Assembly: GCA_900549415.1 (NCBI GenBank) | Contig: URNX01000010.1 | Coordinates: 1 to 64,000, forward strand | Direction: 5' to 3' | Source of the DNA: an uncultured bacterium | GTDB taxonomy: Bacteria > Verrucomicrobiota > Lentisphaeria > Victivallales > UBA1829 | DNA length: 64,000 nt | Shown: piece after piece, positions 1 through 7,434 of the stretch | How the letters are laid out: each line of letters opens with the position of its first letter | Position numbering within the stretch: the first letter of the stretch is position 1 | Made by a program: the position numbers and the translations under genes | Notes under the pieces: model-generated | Told to the model about the DNA's origin: nothing | Database searches by the model: none | What the model saw: the letters and a program-made list of their open reading frames with translations, nothing else

Positions 1-91
1 TTGAGTAAACCTGTCTCCGTCCAGATTTGACCTAAATCGACCCCGTCCGCCCTGCGTAAACCTCTTTCTTCTTTATAGCTGGAAGAGCTGG
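1..91 (+). promoter_or_regulatory. Probable CRISPR leader (possibly partial)
   Basis: These bases before the first repeat contain no open reading frame. They lie on the side expected for the leader: repeats end in ATTGAAAC when read on the + strand, which is the usual crRNA 5' handle, and the repeats degenerate at the opposite end. The window starts here, so the leader promoter may be cut off. I see no clear -10/-35 pair. Confidence 0.5.
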
Positions 92-2455
92 GTTGCTCCT
101 CGCAAGAGGAGCATGTATTGAAACTTCACCTGCGTTCTGCTCTGATGAGCAAAACTCGTTGCTCCTCGCAAGAGGAGCATGTATTGAAACGACTGATGCA
201 GTCAATCATTGGCAAGCGGGCGAAGTTGCTCCTCGCAAGAGGAGCATGTATTGAAACGCTGACACCAACGCGGCAATTACCAACGCCGCGCTGTTGCTCC
301 TCGCAAGAGGAGCATGTATTGAAACGTGCGGTATAATCCCTCGTCAACGTAGTTAGATTGTTGCTCCTCGCAAGAGGAGCATGTATTGAAACTGATTGCC
401 TTGAGAACGTCTTTATGTGGCTTGCGTTGCTCCTCGCAAGAGGAGCATGTATTGAAACTTCCGCAAGCGTCAATGTCCAGTCTTTCAGGAGGTTGCTCCT
501 CGCAAGAGGAGCATGTATTGAAACTTTTCCGGCAGTTCCCGGCTCAACCGGCTCTGCGGTTGCTCCTCGCAAGAGGAGCATGTATTGAAACTCAACGCCG
601 ATTCGAGCGGATTCGAAAAGCTTGAGGTTGCTCCTCGCAAGAGGAGCATGTATTGAAACATATCCCGCCGGGTGAACATGCCGACGGAGAAAAGTTGCTC
701 CTCGCAAGAGGAGCATGTATTGAAACTGAAATGATGCAGAAACAATTCCGAGGGAACTCGTTGCTCCTCGCAAGAGGAGCATGTATTGAAACTGAAATGA
801 TGCAGAAACAATTCCGAGGGAACTCGTTGCTCCTCGCAAGAGGAGCATGTATTGAAACTGCAAAAGATTCAGCGAGACCATCGCGAAGTGCGAGTTGCTC
901 CTCGCAAGAGGAGCATGTATTGAAACGATGTATTACGACGGGACGCAAGAGAAAATGCAGTTGCTCCTCGCAAGAGGAGCATGTATTGAAACTACACGCC
1001 GCGAGGTCTGCGACGTATACAACAGTTGCTCCTCGCAAGAGGAGCATGTATTGAAACGGCGAGCTTTCATCGAGTGCGGAAAACGAGGGCGCGTGTTGCT
1101 CCTCGCAAGAGGAGCATGTATTGAAACATGAGCTGATTATGTTTTATCTCTAAAAGAAAAAGTTGCTCCTCGCAAGAGGAGCATGTATTGAAACAGTGGA
1201 AGAAAATTTGGAAGAGAGCGACGGCGGCGTTGCTCCTCGCAAGAGGAGCATGTATTGAAACACCGCTGCCGCCCCCGGCGCAACGGCCAAAACCATGTTG
1301 CTCCTCGCAAGAGGAGCATGTATTGAAACTAAAATTATTGCCGATGATTTGCATCAGTGGGTGTTGCTCCTCGCAAGAGGAGCATGTATTGAAACCGTAT
1401 CAACCGTAACAAGCGAACTGAAGGAGTTGTTGCTCCTCGCAAGAGGAGCATGTATTGAAACAATTCCGGAACTCCATGAAGTCTACATGCGCTTTGTTGC
1501 TCCTCGCAAGAGGAGCATGTATTGAAACATCCGATTCCGAGCGGTGCGGTTGAGCACAAATTTGTTGCTCCTCGCAAGAGGAGCATGTATTGAAACCGAA
1601 GGGTGCGAAAGGCGATACAGGCGCGGCGGCGTTGCTCCTCGCAAGAGGAGCATGTATTGAAACGTATTGGCAATGGCACAAATGTATAGTGCTCCCAGTT
1701 GCTCCTCGCAAGAGGAGCATGTATTGAAACTCGTCCCAGTATGATTCACCCATTTTGCTCCTGTTGCTCCTCGCAAGAGGAGCATGTATTGAAACCCGCC
1801 TCACCTTTGATACTCACCGCCGCCGGGTGTTGCTCCTCGCAAGAGGAGCATGTATTGAAACATCACATGTGCTGATGACGCCGCCCGGGGCGACGGGTTG
1901 CTCCTCGCAAGAGGAGCATGTATTGAAACCAGATCATCTTCCATTGAAAGGACCGCACCATGAGTTGCTCCTCGCAAGAGGAGCATGTATTGAAACATCA
2001 TATCCATCCCCGCTCAACTCATCTCGTGGAGTTGCTCCTCGCAAGAGGAGCATGTATTGAAACTGCGAGGTAAGATTTGAGGTTTGCGGACATGGAGGTT
2101 GCTCCTCGCAAGAGGAGCATGTATTGAAACGTCGATGATGCGCAAAGCTGTTTCCGTTTTGCCGAGTTGCTCCTCGCAAGAGGAGCATGTATTGAAACTG
2201 TCTGGAGCGGGGGCGCATGCTTTGCAATCTTGTTGCTCCTCGCAAGAGGAGCATGTATTGAAACTTAGGTAACTTGATTTTTTTAGAGGGGAGCTGTTGT
2301 TGCTCCTCGCAAGAGGAGCATGTTGAAACCGGAAAACGGATGATCTGCGCGCGGCGGAGCGGCCGTTGCTCCTCGCAAGAGGAGCATGTATTGAAACCGA
2401 AGTCGCCGCCCCAGCCGCCAAAGTTGCTCCTCGCAAGAGGAGCATGTATTGAAAT
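92..2455 (+). CRISPR. CRISPR array, 36 repeats of 33 bp, subtype I-C-like
   Basis: Thirty-six direct repeats start at 92, 158, 225, 293, 360, 426 and so on to 2365 and 2423. Each 33-bp repeat begins GTTGCTCCTC, then GCAAGAGGAG, then CATGTATTGAAAC. It contains a perfect 7-bp stem (GCTCCTC/GAGGAGC) closed by a GCAA tetraloop, and the 3' end would give the 8-nt handle AUUGAAAC seen in type I systems. Spacers are 32-37 nt, apart from the last one (25 nt). Nearly all repeats are identical. The repeat at 2299 lacks two bases and the last one ends GAAAT, which marks the old, trailer end. Repeat length, stem and handle resemble subtype I-C, but no cas gene is in the window, so the subtype is inferred. 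cas genes would be expected left of position 1. Confidence 0.97.
727..825 (+). repeat. Duplicated CRISPR spacer unit
   Basis: The spacers at 727-759 and 793-825 are identical over all 33 nt and are separated by a single intact repeat. This is either a one-unit tandem duplication by recombination between repeats or repeated capture of the same protospacer. Confidence 0.95.
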
Positions 2456-2483
2456 AATGTGCTCTCTTGGGAGACCTAGATAG

Positions 2484-2517
2484 GATGCTCCTTAATAAGA
2501 GAAAATATAGGGGAAAC
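2484..2517 (+). repeat. Degenerate fossil CRISPR repeat
   Basis: Twenty-eight bases beyond the last recognisable repeat lies a 34-base stretch that keeps the landmarks of the repeat in order: TGCTCCT, then AAGAG, then an A/T stretch, then GAAAC. The palindrome is broken. I read it as a further decayed repeat beyond the trailer end, which would make the array once at least 37 repeats long. Chance similarity in a short sequence cannot be excluded. Confidence 0.45.
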
Positions 2518-2571
2518 GTTTCCTCGGTTGAAAAATATTGCTAACCCTAAAACAAGAAAGGATCAGGGTAT

Positions 2572-2880
2572 ATGAAGGCAATCATCAATGGAAAAATCTA
2601 CAACACCGAAACGGCAACCAAACTCGGAAACTATGAATACGGAATATGCGGGGATCTAAACCACGTTTACGAGTCCCTCTACCGCACGAAAAAAAACGCG
2701 TATTTTCTCGCCGGATCGGGCGGGGTAAATACTCGCTATTCACGTTCCTGCGGAGACAACACCTGGTGCGGAGGCGAAAAAATCATTCCGGTTGAGGGAT
2801 GGGAAGCTCGCAAATGGATGGAAAAACACTGCGCCGCGGAAGAGTATATAGTTGCATTCGGCGAGCCGGAGGAAGCGTAA
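2572..2880 (+). CDS. Small hypothetical protein (102 aa), accessory-type
   Basis: I cannot assign a function. The 102-residue protein is acidic and soluble, with no signal peptide or membrane segment. It starts MKAIINGKIYNTETATKLG and contains YRTKKNAYFLAGSGG and SCGDNTWCGGEKIIP. Small proteins of this pattern (N-terminal INGK.Y.TETA, then LYRTKKG..FL, then SCG...W.GG..IIP) are, as I remember them, widespread on plasmids, phages and integrative elements of gut bacteria, with no known role. The ATG at 2572 follows an AAAGGA ribosome-binding site. It stands alone between the CRISPR trailer end and a region of gene relics, with an 11-bp inverted repeat just after its stop. A mobile origin is inferred. 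Confidence 0.7.
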   Translation: MKAIINGKIYNTETATKLGNYEYGICGDLNHVYESLYRTKKNAYFLAGSGGVNTRYSRSCGDNTWCGGEKIIPVEGWEARKWMEKHCAAEEYIVAFGEPEEA

Positions 2881-2888
2881 CGAGCTCC

Positions 2889-2925
2889 CCTGCAGAGCAT
2901 GACATCCCGCGCCGTGCTCTGCAGG
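2889..2925. repeat. Perfect 11-bp inverted repeat
   Basis: CCTGCAGAGCA at 2889-2899 and TGCTCTGCAGG at 2915-2925 are perfect inverted copies around a 15-nt loop. It begins nine bases after the stop of the small gene. No T-run follows on either strand, so it is not a textbook terminator. It could be a Rho-type 3' end structure or a scar of the rearrangement next door. Confidence 0.7.
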
Positions 2926-2995
2926 AAGAACATGTTACAGCAATAAAAATCTCCGAATGGCACTTTCTTATAGCCCTTTTGCAGGTATTCATCGT

Positions 2996-3585
2996 CTATG
3001 TACTAACTGCTCCCACCGGAAACGGCGCGTCACCGGAAGGCGTATGAGGTGTCTCCTCCGGAAGGATCAGGAACCCGGGAATGTCCGGACGATCTGAGAC
3101 GGTCAGCTTTATGCCGGATGAGGTTTCAGAAAACGGAAATACAGTCGCAGATTGAGTCGTTGTACGTTCATCGAATGAAGCGCACGATAAATTCCGGTTT
3201 CAGAACAACTTCTCGGAAGTCCGGACGCGTAAACGAAGGTTCGAACCCGCCGGGCGCACATCCGCGCGGCTAAATCGCCGAACATGACATGACTGTGCGA
3301 ACAGAGTCCGGCAAAATTTTCCAGAAGCGTGGTCTCGCCGTTATGGATCCATTTGCACCAGCCGGGGAACTTTTCCTGAGTGAAAATCCGGAACGTTGTG
3401 TTTTCATACCCGTAATCAGCAAATACTCGCGGGGCAAATATCGCCCCGGCAATTCCAACGTCCGCAATATACTCGTCTTCCCGTTTGCGGTCGAGAAGTG
3501 CGACGGAAAGATGAAATTCGGTATCGTTGCAAAGTCCGAATGCGGCGGGCAGGGCCAGTACGTTTTTTGTCTTTTGCCCACGAAC
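2996..3585 (-). pseudogene. Relic of a GH78 alpha-L-rhamnosidase, C-terminal part
   Basis: On the - strand the frame ending near 3253 keeps the C-terminal part of the GH78 six-hairpin catalytic domain: KTKNVLALPAAFGLC, then ADVGIAGAIFAPRVFADYGY, then FTQEKFPGWCKWIHNGETTL, then SHSHVMFGDLAA. These match the GH78 blocks around '..ALALGL..', 'DtGilGakyl', 'PGWgymi.nGATTlWE' and 'NHhmFGdi'. After ARMCAR the similarity moves to another frame (RPDFREVVLKPEF). It resumes after an in-frame stop as a C-terminal beta-sandwich-like tail down to a stop at 2996. At least one frameshift and one stop therefore break the gene, and everything N-terminal of about 3585 is missing. Its upstream side abuts an AraC relic facing the other way. 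Confidence 0.7.
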
Positions 3586-3801
3586 CGCTGTCGTTGGAAA
3601 AGTGTTTGCGGAATGACTCCGCAACTTCTGCGGTACAGCCGCCGGATCCGTATGGAGACCATGTGCCGTTATCTGCATTATTCGGACAAAACGATTGACG
3701 AGATCGCTGTGCTGACTGGCTTTTCGGGTCATTATTATTTCTCGCGTGTATTTCGTCAGTTACAGCATTAGCCTCCCGCGGAATACCGTTGCGCGCAGTG
3801 A
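3586..3801 (+). pseudogene. Relic of an AraC-family regulator, C-terminal HTH
   Basis: The + strand frame encodes GMTPQLLRYSRRIRMETMCR, then YLHYSDKTIDEIAVLTGF, then SGHYYFSRVFRQ. This is the second helix-turn-helix of an AraC/XylS activator. An in-frame TAG at 3769-3771 interrupts it just before PPAEYR, the usual 'SPAEYR' tail, which then reads on to a TGA at 3799. The first helix is garbled, and no N-terminal sensor domain precedes it: the sequence upstream is antisense to a rhamnosidase relic. This is a dead fragment. AraC regulators often sit beside GH78 genes, so the two relics may come from one polysaccharide-use locus. Confidence 0.7.
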
Positions 3802-3919
3802 AAGGGGGAGGGCTGTTATAGCCTTGTATCGGGAAACAGATGCAGGTGATGTGTTATTGTAAGTTTGAAAAAATGCAACCCTGTTATGGGAAAATGTTGC
3901 AAGAAAAAATTTTTTACAT

Positions 3920-3947
3920 TTGAAAAAACAATATGAAGAGTTATATA
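3920..3947 (+). promoter_or_regulatory. Sigma-70-type promoter for the lipoprotein gene
   Basis: TTGAAA at 3920-3925 and TATATA at 3942-3947 are separated by 16 bp. They match the TTGAAA-N16/17-TATATT form seen at other starts in this window. The start codon lies 117 bp downstream. The stretch between 3802 and 4064 holds no gene. Confidence 0.5.
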
Positions 3948-4064
3948 GAGAGAATAAGAGGAGATGTTAAAGAATAAAGTAAAAGCAAATGGATTGAGCA
4001 GAACCATGTACGTTGCAAAACAGGAAAAAGCGTTTCAAAAACAAAACAACAGAAGGAGTTGATT

Positions 4065-4799
4065 ATGAAGAGAAACTTTTTTAAAATTTTCACGGCGGCA
4101 GTGATATTGGCTGTATCTGTAACTGGGTGCGGCCCTTCCAAAAAAGATATCGCTGAGAAAAAACTGTTAGAAGAAAAAATTGCAGACTTGGAAAGCAAAC
4201 TGCAAAAGGTCTCGATTATTGAAAACTCAAAAACCGCGATTGAAGAGTTTGTAAAGAAAGATGCACCTCCGGGAGGAACTGTAAAATGTCTGTCTGTTGT
4301 CTTGAATGACCCGTGCGGACAAAATGAATGGCTTGCAGAAAGTGATATCTTTTATATGGCTCCTGGCATGCGGCCGGAAATAGAAGGATTGACCGGTATC
4401 AAGGTCGTTTATAATCCTGAGAATAAATCTGTTAAAGCAGACCTTTCAAAGGCGATACCGAAAAAAAACTCCAGAAGAGTGGAACTTGCATGCACATCAA
4501 ATTTGAAGATGCTTGGGGTGGCGTTGCAACAGTATGCAAGCGATTTCGGTGATAAATATCCATCAGTCCGCGACTTGAACGCCTTAATAAAGAACAACAA
4601 AATTAACAAGTCGATTATACGATGCCCCGGTAGTGAACAGCCGTATGTTTACGTGCCGGGATTGCGTTATGGCGGTCCTGCTAAACTGACTCTTGCACAT
4701 TGCAAGTTCCACAAGGAAAATGGAGAGTTCTTACAGGTTCATGCCGATGGTTCTGCCGGTTATGGGAAAATACTCCTGCAGAAACATTTGGACCAATAA
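4065..4799 (+). CDS. Lipoprotein with a pilin-like (H-X9-DG-type) C-terminal domain
   Basis: I do not know its function. The ATG at 4065 is preferred because AAGGAG ends six bases before it; an in-frame TTG at 4059 is too close. The 244-aa protein has a lipoprotein signal with lipobox SVTGC near residue 22. A charged coiled coil follows (about residues 26-50, KKDIAEKKLLEEKIADLESK). The C-terminal half contains CTSNLKMLGVALQQYASDFG and DKYPS, which is the segment that follows the N-terminal helix in Lentisphaerota prepilin-like proteins (CINNLKQ.G.A...Y..D.GD). It ends with a VHADGSAGYGK tail like the DG motif of that family. The prepilin leader itself is absent. A pseudopilin-like domain seems to have been placed on a lipid anchor, probably for outer-membrane or periplasmic display. 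Confidence 0.75.
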   Translation: MKRNFFKIFTAAVILAVSVTGCGPSKKDIAEKKLLEEKIADLESKLQKVSIIENSKTAIEEFVKKDAPPGGTVKCLSVVLNDPCGQNEWLAESDIFYMAPGMRPEIEGLTGIKVVYNPENKSVKADLSKAIPKKNSRRVELACTSNLKMLGVALQQYASDFGDKYPSVRDLNALIKNNKINKSIIRCPGSEQPYVYVPGLRYGGPAKLTLAHCKFHKENGEFLQVHADGSAGYGKILLQKHLDQ

Positions 4800-5190
4800 A
4801 ACTCTTGATTCATTGATGATATTTGCCATCAAATCAGACAAAAGGCTGAAAACGCCGGCGATGAAATGAAAAATGACCGGCATTGCCGCTTAATAATCTG
4901 AAAAATGTCAGACGGCTGCAATGCAGGTCAACCTTTTACTGCGACTTCAATGTATTCTGCAATTTTATTCGAGTTCATTTTCTGAAGTTTTGTGACGGTT
5001 AAGCTTTGTATTCTCGCGTGCGGACTATTTTTCTTCCTGTGGCATATTCCCCATAGAATCTGTTTTCTTTTGTTTGATTTTTGGGGCAGCAATACTTGAT
5101 TGAAAGAGACTTTCCAAGTTTTTATCCCGTCAAATACGCGCAATTTCCCGGAGTTCGCTGCAATAACGGAAATTTTTTCCGTAAAAGAAC
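4800..5190. other. Intergenic stretch without a recognisable gene
   Basis: About 390 bases between the lipoprotein and the serA promoter hold no convincing gene on either strand. A 71-codon - strand frame at 4928-5143 has no ribosome-binding site or recognisable motif. Near the right end ACGGAAA (5166-5172) and TTTCCGT (5176-5182) form a 7-bp hairpin just upstream of the serA -35 box, which could be an operator. Confidence 0.5.
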
Positions 5191-5219
5191 TTGCAAGAAC
5201 GCTGTTTCGGGAGTATCTT
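5191..5219 (+). promoter_or_regulatory. Candidate serA promoter
   Basis: TTGCAA (5191-5196) and TATCTT (5214-5219) have a 17-bp spacer, with the serA ribosome-binding site 22 bp downstream. The -10 box is weak, so this is a candidate only. Confidence 0.4.
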
Positions 5220-5254
5220 ATAGGATGATAGAAAAACCGAAAGGGAGAATGTCA

Positions 5255-6811
5255 ATGAAAAAAGTTCTTATTCCGACGAAACTCGACAAAGTAGTTTCCG
5301 AAATCCTCACAGCCAAAGGCTTCACCGTCGTTCAGGACATGGAGACCCCGTTCGCGGATCTCGCAAAAGCGAACTCCGATGCGGAATCCATCATCGTCCG
5401 AAGCGAAAAAGTCACTCCGGAGATCATGGACCTTCTCCCCTCGCTCAAGCTCGTCGTCCGCGCCGGAGCAGGTTATGACAACATCGACATCAAGTATGCC
5501 CGCCGCAAAAACATCGATGTCATGAACACCCCGGGCGCAAACTCCAACGCCGTCGCCGAAGAAGTCGTTGCAATGATCCTCGCGGCTTACCGCAAGCTCA
5601 TTCCCGCCGACATCTCCACCCGCGCCGGAAAATGGGAAAAGAAATCTTTCATGGGCCGTGAACTCACGGGCAAGACCCTCGGTATCATCGGTCTCGGTCA
5701 TATCGGCCGCCTGCTCGTCAAGCGCACCTCCGGATTCGAGGTCAACGTCCTGGGCTTCGACCCGATGATCACCAAAGAAATGGCGGATGAAATCGGCGTC
5801 AAGCTCACCTCCGTTGAGGAAATCTTCGAGAAGGCCGATGTCATCTCCCTTCACGTTCCCGAAAACGACGCCACCCGCGGCATGGTCAATGAAAAGCTCC
5901 TCGCTCTCGTGAAAAAGGGCGTCATGATCGTCAACTGCGCACGCGCCGGAATCATCAATGAAGATGCTCTCCGCAAGTTCAAAGCGGAAAAAGGCATCAT
6001 CTACTGCAACGACGTCTACAAGAAAGACGCGGAGGGCGAAAAATCCATTGCCGATGTCGCCGATGTTATGGCTCCGCACCTCGGCGCCAGCACGAAGGAA
6101 GCAAACTTCGTCGCCGCAAAACGCGCTGCCGAACAGACTGTCGCCTACTTTGAAAACGGCGTGACCACCTGCGTTGTCAACAAGGGCGTGCCCGATGGAC
6201 TCAACGCCGAGTACCAGCACCTCGCTTCTTCCCTCGCCAAGCTCGCAAAAGCAGCGATGGGCGATGCAAAGATCAACAAGATCGAAACCAGCTTCTACGG
6301 CTCTCTTGCCAAGTTCGCAAAATGGATGACTGCTCCGATCTGCGCCGGACTCAGCGGCGACTTTGATCCGTACCTCGACGCCAAAGATGCTCAGGAATTC
6401 CTGACGACCCGCGGAGTCGAGCTCGTCAACCGTCCGGCTGACGATGCCAAGAACTACGGCGAATCCATCACCATCGACCTCGTTTCCGCCACCGACAAGG
6501 TTTCCGTCCGCGGAACGATCACCGAAGGCAAAATGATGATTTCCCGCTTCAACGACTTCGACCGTCTCTATCTGGAGCCGTCCGGCAACACGCTGTTCTT
6601 CGAGTACACGGATGCTCCGGGCGTGATCGCGAAGCTCTCCGGCGCTCTGAGCGCGAAGGGTGTGAACATCATCGACATCCGCGCTCCGCAGAACCTGAAG
6701 AGCGGCAATTCCCTCGCCGTCATCAAAGTCTGCTCCGATATTTCGGATGCTGACCTGAAGGCGATGAAGGAATCCGTCGGCGCTGTCAAGGCGTTCAAGT
6801 TCAACGCGTAA
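5255..6811 (+). CDS. serA: D-3-phosphoglycerate dehydrogenase
   Basis: SerA oxidises 3-phosphoglycerate to 3-phosphohydroxypyruvate with NAD, the first step of serine synthesis in the cytoplasm. The 518-aa protein is the long SerA form. It has an N-terminal substrate-binding lobe (MKKVLIPTKLDKVVSEI), a Rossmann domain with GIIGLGHIGRLL, catalytic-region segments NCARAGIINEDAL and APHLGASTKEA, an intervening ASB-type domain, and a C-terminal ACT domain with YTDAPGVIAKLSGALSAKG. The ATG at 5255 is chosen because AAGGGAG lies seven bases before it; an ATG two codons upstream is too near. It is monocistronic, ending in a strong terminator. The ACT domain suggests amino-acid (serine) control of activity. 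Confidence 0.96.
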   Translation: MKKVLIPTKLDKVVSEILTAKGFTVVQDMETPFADLAKANSDAESIIVRSEKVTPEIMDLLPSLKLVVRAGAGYDNIDIKYARRKNIDVMNTPGANSNAVAEEVVAMILAAYRKLIPADISTRAGKWEKKSFMGRELTGKTLGIIGLGHIGRLLVKRTSGFEVNVLGFDPMITKEMADEIGVKLTSVEEIFEKADVISLHVPENDATRGMVNEKLLALVKKGVMIVNCARAGIINEDALRKFKAEKGIIYCNDVYKKDAEGEKSIADVADVMAPHLGASTKEANFVAAKRAAEQTVAYFENGVTTCVVNKGVPDGLNAEYQHLASSLAKLAKAAMGDAKINKIETSFYGSLAKFAKWMTAPICAGLSGDFDPYLDAKDAQEFLTTRGVELVNRPADDAKNYGESITIDLVSATDKVSVRGTITEGKMMISRFNDFDRLYLEPSGNTLFFEYTDAPGVIAKLSGALSAKGVNIIDIRAPQNLKSGNSLAVIKVCSDISDADLKAMKESVGAVKAFKFNA

Positions 6812-6827
6812 TTTCCCGCGTTTCCGG

Positions 6828-6860
6828 AAAAGCTCCGCCCCGTGCGGAGCTTTTTCTTTT
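6828..6860 (+). terminator. Intrinsic terminator after serA
   Basis: AAAAGCTCCGC (6828-6838) and GCGGAGCTTTT (6844-6854) form a perfect 11-bp stem with a 5-nt loop, followed by a T-rich run to 6860. It stands only 20 bases before the folK start. Confidence 0.92.
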
Positions 6861-6880
6861 CAGGCAGAGAGGTTCGTTCA

Positions 6881-7345
6881 ATGTCACACAATCCCGTTCT
6901 TCTTTCCTTCGGCGGCAACCTCGGTGAGGTTGCGGAGACCTTCCGAACTGCGCTTCTGAAACTGGAGCGCGGCGGATTCCGCACGCTCAAGATGTCAGCT
7001 TTTTTTCACAGCAAGGCAATGGGCTGCGAGGAGGGCGCACCGGATTTCCTGAATCAGTCGGTTCTCGGAATCTGGGACGGCGAACCGATGGATTTACTGA
7101 ACCTGCTCCAGCGCATCGAAGTGGAAGCCGGACGCCCCGCCGATCACCCGCACTGGGTGTCGCGTCCGCTGGATATAGACATCGTTTTGATGGGGGATTC
7201 GGTCATCCGCTCTCCGCGTCTGACCGTGCCGCATCCGGAACTTTCGAAGCGTGATTTTGTTTTGGTCCCGAGCGCGGAAATTGCGCCGGACATGGTTGTT
7301 CCCGGTTTGAGCCGGAGTTTGCGCGATTTGTTAAAATTCCATTAA
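6881..7345 (+). CDS. folK: 2-amino-4-hydroxy-6-hydroxymethyldihydropteridine pyrophosphokinase
   Basis: FolK transfers pyrophosphate from ATP to 6-hydroxymethyl-dihydropterin in folate synthesis. The 154-aa protein has the family landmarks: SFGGNLGEVAETF near the N-terminus, APDFLNQSVL, VEAGRPADHPHWVSRPLDID (ATP- and pterin-binding loop with the RPLDIDI signature) and VPHPELSKRDFVLVPSAEI near the end. The ATG at 6881 follows AGAGAGG by eight bases; an upstream in-frame start at 6842 lies inside the serA terminator and is rejected. The terminator leaves almost no room for a separate promoter, so expression may rely on read-through. Confidence 0.93.
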   Translation: MSHNPVLLSFGGNLGEVAETFRTALLKLERGGFRTLKMSAFFHSKAMGCEEGAPDFLNQSVLGIWDGEPMDLLNLLQRIEVEAGRPADHPHWVSRPLDIDIVLMGDSVIRSPRLTVPHPELSKRDFVLVPSAEIAPDMVVPGLSRSLRDLLKFH

Positions 7346-7371
7346 CATTCCCTTTCCGCTGGATTCAGGGG

Positions 7372-7399
7372 TTGAAATTCTGCATTTTTCCATTATATT
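7372..7399 (+). promoter_or_regulatory. Promoter of the ROK-ppx-ppk-queC operon
   Basis: TTGAAA (7372-7377), a 16-bp spacer and TATATT (7394-7399) precede the ROK gene start by 35 bp. The boxes match the recurring promoter form of this genome. Confidence 0.6.
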
Positions 7400-7434
7400 T
7401 CCGTTGAATGCAATTAAAACACGGAGAAGAGAAA

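Noticed and set aside
118..2483. Many open frames inside the CRISPR array encoding repeated peptides such as LLLARGACIET
   Set aside because: They are translations of the repeat itself in several frames on both strands and have no gene features.
3109..3732. A single intact 207-aa - strand gene
   Set aside because: Only its middle matches GH78; the first 50 residues are antisense to the AraC relic and the end is out of frame. It is a chance open frame across relics.
4928..5143. A 71-aa - strand gene in the serA upstream gap
   Set aside because: It has no ribosome-binding site, no recognisable motif, and irregular codon use.
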